This document shows, one piece after another, positions 46,057-54,446 of a stretch of 64,000 nucleotides of DNA (position 1 is its first letter; the number at the start of each line of letters is the position of its first letter). The stretch comes from Pontiella sulfatireligans (GTDB taxonomy: Bacteria > Verrucomicrobiota > Kiritimatiellia > Kiritimatiellales > Pontiellaceae): the NCBI RefSeq assembly GCF_900890705.1, contig NZ_CAAHFH010000001.1, positions 434,001 through 498,000 of the forward strand, given 5' to 3'. The translations under genes and the position numbers were made by a program. The notes under the pieces were generated by a model that was not told where the DNA came from, did no database searches, and saw only the letters and a program-made list of their open reading frames with translations.

Positions 46057-46084
46057 CCCATCCACCATGATTTAGGTGGATGGG
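46057..46084 (+). terminator. Perfect 10-bp hairpin after the 42912 gene
   Basis: CCCATCCACC, 8-base loop, GGTGGATGGG, 31 bp after the stop codon. There is no T-run, so it may be a weak terminator or an mRNA-end stabiliser. About 100 bp further, CATCCCCTAAACACACGATG (46190-46209) faintly resembles the conserved leader element. Confidence 0.55.
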
Positions 46085-46280
46085 CTGTGGCGTTTCGAAC
46101 AGCGCGTTTAGTGACAGCGAGCATGTGGGCGGAACGGTGGGGTTCTGTGGGATCTGCGATGAACTTCAATAAACCATAGAGAAGTAGTAGCATCCCCTAA
46201 ACACACGATGCCCGAGTTGTGTTTTTTCGATATGTTTAGAACTGGCGGATAGCATTAATATGGATAGTAGAAGGGTATAG

Positions 46281-47786
46281 ATGAAGAATTTGATGATTAA
46301 ACGGGTGGTATGTGCGGGGTCGATCTTGCTGACAGGCATGGTTTCTTTGGCGGAGATTGAGCCGACGTGGGAATCGCTGGCGGCGAACTATGACGTGCCG
46401 GATTGGTTTGTGGATGGAAAGCTAGGGGTTTGGTTTCACTGGGGAATTCCGTCATCGATCAAAGATGGGCGCCCGCATGATGGTTCACACTATGGCGCGT
46501 GGATGTATGGAACCGAGGGGCAGCTGAGTGCGGCAAAGCACCCGGAAGCGGTTCAAAAGCTGACAGACTGGCATGACAAAACCTATGGGCCTCATGCGGA
46601 GTTCGGTTATGAAGATCTGATTCCAGAGTTTACGGCCAAAAACTGGGATCCGGATGCGCTTGTGAGAGAAGTGAAAGACGTCGGCGCGCGTTTCATCATG
46701 CCGGTGGCCTGCCATCACGATAATTTTGACATGTATGATTCTTCCCATCCATGGAACTCCGTCGATATGGGGCCTAAGCGGGATACGCTGAAGGAATGGA
46801 AGGCCGCCGCCCGGAAGCATGGTCTTAAATTCGGCGTTTCAACCCACTTATACTGGTCGCCGCGATTCTTTAACAGCGCCCGGAAATACCAGGACGAGGG
46901 AACGTTGGAATCGAAATTATTCAATATGGATTATAGCCCGAAGAGTTACAGCAGTCAGGATAGCTGGAACGAACATTGGTATGCGCGCTGTTGGGAAATT
47001 ATTGAGAAGTATGATCCCGATATGTTCAACAATGATTCTCCATATCCGACAATTAAAAGTGGGGAAAGCCTGGGGATTAAGCTGTTCACGGATTATGTGA
47101 ATAAGGACCAGAAGGAAAATAACGGCAAACAGGATGTGGTTCTCTCATTCAAGGATTCGAAAGCAAATAAAGCGGCCTTTACCTATAACATGGAGCGCGG
47201 CAGTGCCGCTCAGATTGAGCCGGAACCCTGGATGTGGGCAACCGACCTGTCCGGAACCTGGTTCTACCGGAACGGCGCCAGTAACCGGATGCGTATTCCG
47301 GTGATGGTCGGCAATGCGATCGATGCCATTAGCAAGAACGGTGTCGTGATGCTTAATATAGCGCTTACAGGCGAGGGCACCATTCCGGATAACCAAATGG
47401 AATATCTGAATGCGTTCCGTGATTTAATGCATGTGAATGGCGAAGGGATCTATAATTCCAGACCTTGGAAAGTTTTCGGCGAAGGTCCGTTGGTCATCAA
47501 AGACGGCCGCGGCAACGAAAATAATGCACCATGGTGCCAACACGACATTCGCTTCACTACCAAAGACGGAAACCTCTACGCCTTTGTTCTCGCACCTCCG
47601 ACGGAAGACATTGTGATTAAGACGCTGGCCAAAGGAGGGTTGCTCGAAAAAGCGATCGCCGCGGTCAGCCTGATGGGCAGTGATGAAAAGATTCGTTGGA
47701 AGCAAACAGACGAAGGCCTGGTCATTAAATGCCCCAAGGCCCAGCTCTGTCCGCATGTTATCGGTTTTAAGGTGGTTTTAAACTAG
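46281..47786 (+). CDS. GH29 alpha-L-fucosidase-like enzyme (divergent)
   Basis: Secreted enzyme of 501 residues, signal peptide to about 24. KLGVWFHWGIPSS (47-59), YEDLIPEFTAKNWDPDALVREVKDVGARFIMPVACHHDNFDMYDS and KEWKAAARKHGLKFGVSTHLYW are the GH29 landmarks. The expected nucleophile aspartate is probably Asp252 in DPDMFNNDSPYP (compare WNDM in Thermotoga fucosidase); the surrounding residues are unusual. A C-terminal beta-sandwich ends in KWKQTDEGLVIKCP, like the other GH29 here. It hydrolyses alpha-L-fucosides (retaining) if typical. 14 bp before the next sulfatase, so likely co-expressed. Confidence 0.85.
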   Translation: MKNLMIKRVVCAGSILLTGMVSLAEIEPTWESLAANYDVPDWFVDGKLGVWFHWGIPSSIKDGRPHDGSHYGAWMYGTEGQLSAAKHPEAVQKLTDWHDKTYGPHAEFGYEDLIPEFTAKNWDPDALVREVKDVGARFIMPVACHHDNFDMYDSSHPWNSVDMGPKRDTLKEWKAAARKHGLKFGVSTHLYWSPRFFNSARKYQDEGTLESKLFNMDYSPKSYSSQDSWNEHWYARCWEIIEKYDPDMFNNDSPYPTIKSGESLGIKLFTDYVNKDQKENNGKQDVVLSFKDSKANKAAFTYNMERGSAAQIEPEPWMWATDLSGTWFYRNGASNRMRIPVMVGNAIDAISKNGVVMLNIALTGEGTIPDNQMEYLNAFRDLMHVNGEGIYNSRPWKVFGEGPLVIKDGRGNENNAPWCQHDIRFTTKDGNLYAFVLAPPTEDIVIKTLAKGGLLEKAIAAVSLMGSDEKIRWKQTDEGLVIKCPKAQLCPHVIGFKVVLN

Positions 47787-47799
47787 AAGGTGTAATGGA

Positions 47800-49329
47800 A
47801 TGATAAATATAAAAGTGCAAACGGTTGGATGGTTTCTGCTATGCGTGGCCACTTGGGTGAGTGCGGCGGAGCGGCCGAACATTGTCCTTATTCTGGGCGA
47901 TGATATGGGCTATGGCTCGGTGCAGGCCAATAATCAAAAATGCGCCATTCCGACACCGCACTTGAACCGCCTGATTGAGGAGGGGATGAATTTCACGGAC
48001 GCGCATTCCGACACCTCGGTCTGCACCCCGACGCGTTACGGGCTGTTGACTGGGCGCTACAGTTGGCGCTCGGGCTTGAAGAGCGGGGTAACCTGGGGCT
48101 TTCATCCTTCGCTGATTGAACCGGAATATGAAACCGTGGCGGAGATGCTTCAAAAGGCGGGATACTATACGGCCATGGTCGGCAAGTGGCACCTGGGCCT
48201 CGACTGGACGAACAAGGAGGGCAAAACCATTGCCGAGGAGCGAGGCCTTGATCAGCACTTCTTCGTGAACTGTGGCGACTTTTCAAAAACCAACCTGCGC
48301 TACAAGTGGAAAAACCTCGATTTTTCTCAGCCGGTTAAGGGTGGACCGGTCGATCATGGTTTCGATAGCTATTTCGGCGACGATGTTCCAAACATGCCTC
48401 CGTACGCATTTATTCGGGACAACAAGGTGCAGGGCATTCCATCGGTTGATAAACCCAGCGCCATGTTCGGCATCGCCGGACCGATGGTGCCCGGCTGGAC
48501 GCTAGAGGCCGTGATGCCTGCGCTGGCGGCCGAGGCAAAAAGCGTGATCAAGGAAAAGGCCCAAAGCGATAAACCTTTCTTCCTCTATTTCTCGCTCACC
48601 TCACCGCATACTCCCATTGCGCCCTCGGATGAGTTCATCGGAAAGAGCGGGCTGTCTAAATATGCGGACTGGATCATTGAAACCGATTGGGCGGTCGGGG
48701 AAGTGCTGGTCGCGTTGGATGAGCAGGGGATTGCCGACAATACGCTGGTCATCTTTACCACCGACAATGGCAGCACCGGAAAAGAATTGAATGAATTGCG
48801 GAAAATGGGATGTGATCTGACGCATCAGTTTAGAGGCCAGAAGCGCAGCCTTTATGAAGGCGGACACCGCGTGCCGTATATCGTTCGCTGGCCAAAGCAA
48901 ACACCGAAAGGCAGTTCGTGCGATGAAACGATCTGTTTGAACGATTTTATGGCAACGGCCGCTGAGGTTGCGGGCGTTAAGCTGAATGAGAATGCCGGGC
49001 CGGATAGCAACAATATCCTCCCGCTCTATCAGGGGAAAACGCGCGCCGAAGATCCGGCTGTGATTCATCACGACTTCGACGGCGGCTATGCCATCCGTCG
49101 CGGCGACTGGAAGTTGATCTTTTTGTACAATCGCAAGGCGAATACCTTCAAGCGCGAGCTCTACAATTTGAAAGCCGATGTCAAGGAGACCGCGAACATC
49201 ATCGAACAGCATTCCGAAGTTGCCAGCGAGCTGGCGGAATTGTTTGAAACGCAGGTTAAGCAGGGCCGCAGCACCCCCGGTCCGCAACAATCCAACATCG
49301 AAGACCCTGACTGGATGCTCCCATTTTAG
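47800..49329 (+). CDS. S1 sulfatase (CTPTR motif)
   Basis: Secreted sulfatase of 509 residues, signal peptide MINIKVQTVGWFLLCVATWVSAA. DD at 34-35, formylglycine motif CTPTR (Cys75) in SDTSVCTPTRYGLLTGRYSWRS, VGKWHLGLDWTNKEGKT, FTTDNGSTGKELNELRKMG. Closest in-window relatives are the truncated sulfatase at the left edge and the tandem pair at 28561/30075. Ribosome site AAGGTG upstream. Flanked on both sides by GH29 genes, which suggests it removes sulfate from a fucosylated glycan (inference). Confidence 0.93.
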   Translation: MINIKVQTVGWFLLCVATWVSAAERPNIVLILGDDMGYGSVQANNQKCAIPTPHLNRLIEEGMNFTDAHSDTSVCTPTRYGLLTGRYSWRSGLKSGVTWGFHPSLIEPEYETVAEMLQKAGYYTAMVGKWHLGLDWTNKEGKTIAEERGLDQHFFVNCGDFSKTNLRYKWKNLDFSQPVKGGPVDHGFDSYFGDDVPNMPPYAFIRDNKVQGIPSVDKPSAMFGIAGPMVPGWTLEAVMPALAAEAKSVIKEKAQSDKPFFLYFSLTSPHTPIAPSDEFIGKSGLSKYADWIIETDWAVGEVLVALDEQGIADNTLVIFTTDNGSTGKELNELRKMGCDLTHQFRGQKRSLYEGGHRVPYIVRWPKQTPKGSSCDETICLNDFMATAAEVAGVKLNENAGPDSNNILPLYQGKTRAEDPAVIHHDFDGGYAIRRGDWKLIFLYNRKANTFKRELYNLKADVKETANIIEQHSEVASELAELFETQVKQGRSTPGPQQSNIEDPDWMLPF

Positions 49330-49377
49330 AGCTGGGAAATTGGATGTGGAATCAATGAGCGTTGGAAGATTCAGATA

Positions 49378-51189
49378 ATGAAAAAACAGATGAAGCTCAT
49401 TTTAGCCGTTAGTTTGTGTGCGTTGTTGAATCAGGGGATTCTCGCAGCGCCGATGGCTGTTCAGCGCGCGGACAGTTGCGTGGTGATTAGCGCTGAGCAG
49501 GACAAAGTTTCCGACAACCGCATGACGGTGGATTTTGAGCTGCGGCAACCCGGTGAATATGTGATTCAGCTTGTTCATCAACCTGCAACAGCGGGAAAGG
49601 AACTTTCCGCATCGATTCAGTTGGATGGTGTTTTGCACTGTAATCAGCTGAAGCGAAGTTACTGGATTGACGACGGGATTGTTTCAACCTTTGAGACGCC
49701 GGTTCATCTTCCAAAGGCTGGAAGATATTCGGTCACGGTGGAGTGTGATGAGCAACCGGTGAAGGTTCGGCTCATTCCCAAGGTCTATTTCAGTAGCCGT
49801 ATTGTTGTCGGATCAGAGAAGCATTACGACGAATGGATCAGGATGCATCAGTCGCCGGAAAAGCAGGCGGCGATGGAATGGTATAAACAAGCGCGCTTCG
49901 GCATGTTTATTCACTGGGGCGTGTATTCCCAGGCGGCGGGGAGCTGGAAAGGAACCAAAGTTGAAGACTCTCCGGTTAAGGGCCCGCGCGTTGCTGAATG
50001 GCTGATGTATACCTTCAATATTTCGCGCGAGGAATATCGCGAGTTTGCCAAACAGTTTAATCCCGATTCTTCTTTTGCCGCGAACATTGCCAAACTGGCC
50101 AAAGACACGGGTATGAAATATGTCGTCATCACCGCCAAACATCATGATGGGTTTGCTTTGTTTGATTCGGCCAGTTCGGATTGGGATGTCGCGGATGCCA
50201 CGCCCTATGAAGGCGACCTCATTAAGGAACTGTATGATGCGTGCCGCGCGGAGGGACTGGATTTCGGCGTCTACTATTCCCATGGCCATGACTGGATGGA
50301 AGGGTGCGATGCCGATTATGCCAATGTGAAGAAGAAGAATGATCCATACGGAGTGCCGACGCGGCCCAATGGGAAAAACCTGTGGGATCCAAGTCCGAAT
50401 TCCTATCAGGACTATCTCGAAGGAAAGGCCTATCCGCAGATTGCGGAACTGATTAAGCTGATGCCCGATTTGCGCCTGATCTGGTTCGACGGCGAGGGGT
50501 TGATTACGGAAGCGCAGGCCTTGCGTTTCTATAAGATGATTTATGACCTCAACCCAAGCATTGTCGTGAACCGGCGTGTTGGATATGAGTATGGCGACTA
50601 CATGGACGCGGGCGACAATACGACGCCGAAAGCCGGTGAACTGGTGGCCAAGTACTTTGAAACCTGCGGAACGGCCAATCATTCATGGGGCTTCAAGGCG
50701 CATGATAATAATTGGAAGAGCACCAACCAGTTGCTCCGCAACTTTGTCGATATCATTTCCAAAGGAGGGAACTATCTGCTCAACATCGGCCCCGACGGGA
50801 AGGGCCAGGTGCCGGAGCCGTGCGCGAATAATTTTGTAGAGATGGGCGAGTGGGTGAAGGTCAATAGTGAAGCTATTTTCGGCACCACTCGCTGGACGCT
50901 TTTTAGTGAAAATGTGAATCCGAAAAAAGGCGTGGAATCCGTTCCGGGCGAATTCTGGTTCAGTGCGAAAGACAACTGCGTTTACGCCATGTCACTCACG
51001 CCTGCGCCTGAAAACGTTCGGGTGGAATCTTTAAACATAACATCAGGAAAGGTGACGGCTCTTCGTCTGTTAGGTAATGATTCAACGCTGAAGTGGAAGC
51101 AGACCAACGAAGCTCTGGAAATTAATTTTACCGGTATCAAACCCGATACCAATGGTTTTGTGATCGAAGCAACTCTCGGAGAAGAGTGA
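49378..51189 (+). CDS. GH29 alpha-L-fucosidase with extra N-terminal beta domain
   Basis: Secreted enzyme of 603 residues; signal peptide to about 24, alternative start at 49390. Residues about 30-140 form a beta-sandwich (RMTVDFELRQPGEYVIQLVHQP) often seen before GH29 barrels. The barrel (about 150-490) has RFGMFIHWGVYSQ, VVITAKHHDGFALFDS, DFGVYYSHGHDW and LRLIWFDGEG with nucleophile Asp371. A C-terminal beta domain ends ALEINFTGIKPDTNGFVIEATL. All core GH29 signatures are intact, so activity on alpha-L-fucosides is likely. The 48-bp gap to the previous sulfatase suggests one transcript. Confidence 0.93.
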   Translation: MKKQMKLILAVSLCALLNQGILAAPMAVQRADSCVVISAEQDKVSDNRMTVDFELRQPGEYVIQLVHQPATAGKELSASIQLDGVLHCNQLKRSYWIDDGIVSTFETPVHLPKAGRYSVTVECDEQPVKVRLIPKVYFSSRIVVGSEKHYDEWIRMHQSPEKQAAMEWYKQARFGMFIHWGVYSQAAGSWKGTKVEDSPVKGPRVAEWLMYTFNISREEYREFAKQFNPDSSFAANIAKLAKDTGMKYVVITAKHHDGFALFDSASSDWDVADATPYEGDLIKELYDACRAEGLDFGVYYSHGHDWMEGCDADYANVKKKNDPYGVPTRPNGKNLWDPSPNSYQDYLEGKAYPQIAELIKLMPDLRLIWFDGEGLITEAQALRFYKMIYDLNPSIVVNRRVGYEYGDYMDAGDNTTPKAGELVAKYFETCGTANHSWGFKAHDNNWKSTNQLLRNFVDIISKGGNYLLNIGPDGKGQVPEPCANNFVEMGEWVKVNSEAIFGTTRWTLFSENVNPKKGVESVPGEFWFSAKDNCVYAMSLTPAPENVRVESLNITSGKVTALRLLGNDSTLKWKQTNEALEINFTGIKPDTNGFVIEATLGEE

Positions 51190-51206
51190 TGAATCATTAT
51201 TTTAAA

Positions 51207-51274
51207 GACCACAAAGACATGAAGTCGCAAAGGTGCGGCAATCAAAACCTTTGTTTCTTTGCGTCTTCGCGGTC
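51207..51274. repeat. CACAAAG-type imperfect inverted repeat
   Basis: Arms 51207-51234 and 51247-51274 match at about 20 of 28 positions (GACCACAAAGAC... against ...GTCTTCGCGGTC). Same style as the hairpin at 37507. Lies between the GH29 gene and the GH43-like gene. Confidence 0.55.
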
Positions 51275-51307
51275 AGAACTCATTTTGGATGAGAAGGAGA
51301 TACAGGG

Positions 51308-52357
51308 ATGAATAAGATGAAAAACTTAGGGCTGATTTTGTCGATCGGGATTTTGTCAGACCTCAGTGTGGCTCATGCCGCAAAGCAAGTGGCGGTGTCC
51401 TCCTTTTGCAAAGCGCAGGTTCCCGGGAAGTATATTCTTCCTTCGGAAGAGGGCGAATGGACCTGGGGTATGGCTCCTATCTACGATGAAGAAGGAAAGC
51501 TGCATGTTTTTAATTCAATCATTCCGACGAAAGGCTCATGGAAGGAAGATAGCAGGATTGTTCATTGGACTGCGGACGCACCGGAAGGCCCGTATACGTT
51601 TCTTGGCGATGTCTTTGTCAGCGATGAAGCTGGGTATCATAATCCGCAGGTTTCCAAAGTGGGGGATACCTATGTCCTGGTTTATCTGTTCAATAAGCTC
51701 AACGATGAAAACGGGTCCATGCAGGAAATTGGGATCGCCACGGCCAAATCGTTGGATGGACCATGGAAAGAGAGCCCATTGAATCCGATTATTCCAGCCT
51801 CTGGGAAAATGGGCGGAGCGGAAATCAACCATGCATCCAATCCCACCTTTGTGGCGGCTCCGGATGGGGAATTCAGGATCTATTACAAGTCGATGACGGA
51901 TAAACATACGTTTCGCGAAATTTCGTTGGCGGTCAGCGATAACATCGAAGGACCTTATGTCAACTATGCCGGTAATCCGGTGATCAGTTATGCCGATCAG
52001 CAGCTGGACATAGAAGATCCCTACGCATTCCATTACAACGGCATGTATTACATGATTGTTGAGGATCGTCGAGGCGTGAAAGATATGTTGGAAGGCAACC
52101 CGCTTCCGGTGAACCACAGGCAATCAGGCGGCTTGCGCCCCGGTCTTATCTATACATCCAAAGATGGCATCGAATGGGGAATCCCGGAAGTGGGGTATCT
52201 AACCAACGAACTCTATTTCGGAGACAAACTCGCGCGCAGTGAACGCCCCAGCATTCTCTGGAAGGACGGACAGCCGGAGAGCCTCTTCCTCGCCTGCCAT
52301 GATAAGGATTCAACCGCCGGATATTTTGTGGAAATTAACAACTGGAATGGGCAATAA
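51308..52357 (+). CDS. GH43-like five-bladed beta-propeller glycoside hydrolase
   Basis: Secreted protein of 349 residues, start after GAGAAGGAGATA. Signal peptide to about 24. EWTWGMAPIYDEEGKLHVFNSII, YHNPQVSKVGDTYVLVYLF, NPTFVAAPDGEFRIYYKS and DIEDPYAFHYNGMYYMIVEDRRG are blade motifs with the spaced acidic residues typical of clan GH-F/GH43 or the related GH117-type propellers. I cannot choose the family from motifs alone. It probably acts as an exo-enzyme on oligosaccharides produced in the same cluster. 119 bp after a GH29 gene. Confidence 0.65.
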   Translation: MNKMKNLGLILSIGILSDLSVAHAAKQVAVSSFCKAQVPGKYILPSEEGEWTWGMAPIYDEEGKLHVFNSIIPTKGSWKEDSRIVHWTADAPEGPYTFLGDVFVSDEAGYHNPQVSKVGDTYVLVYLFNKLNDENGSMQEIGIATAKSLDGPWKESPLNPIIPASGKMGGAEINHASNPTFVAAPDGEFRIYYKSMTDKHTFREISLAVSDNIEGPYVNYAGNPVISYADQQLDIEDPYAFHYNGMYYMIVEDRRGVKDMLEGNPLPVNHRQSGGLRPGLIYTSKDGIEWGIPEVGYLTNELYFGDKLARSERPSILWKDGQPESLFLACHDKDSTAGYFVEINNWNGQ

Positions 52358-52438
52358 ATGAAAACCAAAGAGATGCTGAATGGCGTGCTGCTTGCCGCAA
52401 TTTTATGCGACGGCCTCAGAGGCAAAAACAACAACTAA
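52358..52438 (+). pseudogene. Signal-peptide stub of a decayed secreted-protein gene
   Basis: Starting immediately after the previous stop, MKTKEMLNGVLLAAILCDGL reads like a signal peptide but ends after 26 codons. In the +1 frame the sequence continues ATASEAKTTTKLGGPNPYVF to a stop, and in another frame VTEVAMFFQSLGYLNEQEK to a stop at about 52535, so a frameshifted, internally deleted gene is likely across 52358-52535. The lost product is not recognised. Confidence 0.4.
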
Positions 52439-52535
52439 ACTGGGCGGGCCGAATCCATATGTTTTCATCTTACGGTAACCGAGGTGGCGATGTTTTTTCA
52501 GTCGCTAGGGTATCTAAATGAGCAGGAGAAGTAAT

Positions 52536-54404
52536 ATGACGAATTATAAACAATGCAGGTGGGTTGGATTTCTGATTTTGGGTGTGGTCAGTTTTGCATT
52601 GTCATCTGTGGCAGGTGAATTGTCAGGCATCCGTCCCAATATCGTGATTTTCTACGTGGACGATCTCGGCTGGCAGGATATCCTGATTAATGATGTGGAT
52701 CAGCCGTGTCCGTATGAGACGCCCAATATCACGAAACTTGCTGAGACGGGGATGAATTTCACGCAGGGTTATTCTCCGGCGCCAACCTGTTCGCCGTCGC
52801 GCGCGGGGATTATTACCGGTCAGCATCCCGCCAAACTGGGGTTGACCCATGTAGATTTGGGCGCGCTCAAAATGGGCCGATCGAGTGAGGTGATAGTCGC
52901 TCCGTATTTGGAAGAGCATTTGAATTTGGATGCGTTGACGCTGGCGACTGCGTTGAAGCAGAACGGCTATCGTACCGGTCACTCCGGTAAATGGCATGTC
53001 GGGCTGACAGCGGATTATTTTGGTTTTGAGGTGGTGGACCAGGATCGCGGGATTCATCGCGGCATGGGAGATCGCACCAAAGATTTTGCCACAGCCGATG
53101 ACAGTAAATACCCCCTGAGCAAGGAAAAATATCCTCCGTTCAGCAAGAAGAAGCCCGAAGGAATTTCCTATCCCTACGATCAGGTGACCGAGTCCGCGAT
53201 CCAATTTATGCAGGAAAGTGGCGACCAGCCTTTTTTTCTCAACCTCTGTCACTGGATGGTTCACTGGCCGGTCTTGACCCGCAACGGGGAGCTGCTCGAA
53301 TACTATTGCGATAAAATGGACCAACCGTTTCCGCCCAAGTCTGGCGACATGACGTTGCCCGGCCAGCAGAATCCATACTTCGCGGCCATGGTGACTTCGG
53401 TCGACTGGAGCTTGGGCCGCGTGGTGGATTTCCTTAAGCAGACGGACGATCCCCGCAATCCGGGCAAAAAGCTGATCGATACCACGTATATCTTTTTCTC
53501 TTCAGATAACGGCGGGGTTGAATTCCACCAGGATGAAATCATCTCCGATAACGCGCCGCTGAAGTACGGTAAAAAGCATTCCGAAGAGGGTGGGGTCCGG
53601 ATTCCGATGATCATTACAGGCGCTGGAATTGCCTCGGGAAGCCAGTTCGACGGTCTGGTCAATCAGCTCGACTTTTTCCCGACGATTCTGAATCTGACCG
53701 GTTCAACCATCGCGGCGAAGGATCAGCAGAAACTAAGCGGGTTGGATATCACGCCGGTACTCACCGGGAAGAGTCAGAAAATCGTTGATGCAACAGGTGC
53801 GGAACGCGATCACCTTTGGTGGCATTTCCCGCACAACTCGATGGACTCGTCGAAATCGGCGATTCGTTGCGGCGACTACAAACTCTATAAGCGCTATGCC
53901 ACCGATGACTACGAGCTGTATCGACTCTACAACGAAGGAAATCGTCAGGATTTGGGGGAGCAAACGAATCTAGCGGAAAATCCGGAGTACGCTCCGGTGG
54001 TCAAGATGCTGGCCGCGAAACTGAAAAGCGACCTCGCAGAAACCCAGGCGCAGGGGCCGTACCTGAACCCGGCGTATAAAGGCAAAATAAAGCCGTCCGC
54101 CGAGATAAAAAATCAGGCGTTTAATGCGGCTAATCGTCAGGCCAGCGTTCAGCTCATGAAATCCGGCCCGGCGATCGAAACGGCCTATGTGATTTATCGT
54201 CATAAGCCCGGTACGGATAAGAAAAAAGCGAGGCACAGTAAAGAGGCCGTCGATGTCCGTGTTGGCATGAAGCAGCCTGCTACGATTGACGCCTCTGGCC
54301 TTTTGGTCAGCGCCCAGATCCCGAAAGGAATTGAGGCCTATTGCTTCCTGTTAATCGATGCCAATAATTTTCAAACGTATAGTGACGTTCTGTTGGCAAA
54401 GTGA
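52536..54404 (+). CDS. S1 sulfatase (paralogue of the 40593 enzyme)
   Basis: Secreted sulfatase of 622 residues. ATG 52536 follows AGGAGAAG at a good spacing; the frame is open from 52518. Signal peptide to about 27, DD at 42-43, formylglycine motif CSPSR (Cys85), SGKWHVGL, FSSDNGG. It matches the 40593 sulfatase along its length, including LLEYYCDKM.QPFPPKSG and the C-terminal sandwich with AYVIYRHKPG and GIEAYCFLLIDANNFQT. The two copies lie about 12 kb apart in different blocks, suggesting dispersal after duplication. Confidence 0.93.
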   Translation: MTNYKQCRWVGFLILGVVSFALSSVAGELSGIRPNIVIFYVDDLGWQDILINDVDQPCPYETPNITKLAETGMNFTQGYSPAPTCSPSRAGIITGQHPAKLGLTHVDLGALKMGRSSEVIVAPYLEEHLNLDALTLATALKQNGYRTGHSGKWHVGLTADYFGFEVVDQDRGIHRGMGDRTKDFATADDSKYPLSKEKYPPFSKKKPEGISYPYDQVTESAIQFMQESGDQPFFLNLCHWMVHWPVLTRNGELLEYYCDKMDQPFPPKSGDMTLPGQQNPYFAAMVTSVDWSLGRVVDFLKQTDDPRNPGKKLIDTTYIFFSSDNGGVEFHQDEIISDNAPLKYGKKHSEEGGVRIPMIITGAGIASGSQFDGLVNQLDFFPTILNLTGSTIAAKDQQKLSGLDITPVLTGKSQKIVDATGAERDHLWWHFPHNSMDSSKSAIRCGDYKLYKRYATDDYELYRLYNEGNRQDLGEQTNLAENPEYAPVVKMLAAKLKSDLAETQAQGPYLNPAYKGKIKPSAEIKNQAFNAANRQASVQLMKSGPAIETAYVIYRHKPGTDKKKARHSKEAVDVRVGMKQPATIDASGLLVSAQIPKGIEAYCFLLIDANNFQTYSDVLLAK

Positions 54405-54446
54405 GAACAATATTTATTAGAAGCTTTAATTGACTGGAGATAAAAG

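Noticed and set aside
46190..46209. Possible fifth copy of the leader element before the 46281 gene
   Set aside because: Only CATCCCCTAAAC is shared; the second arm and the downstream conserved stretches are missing.
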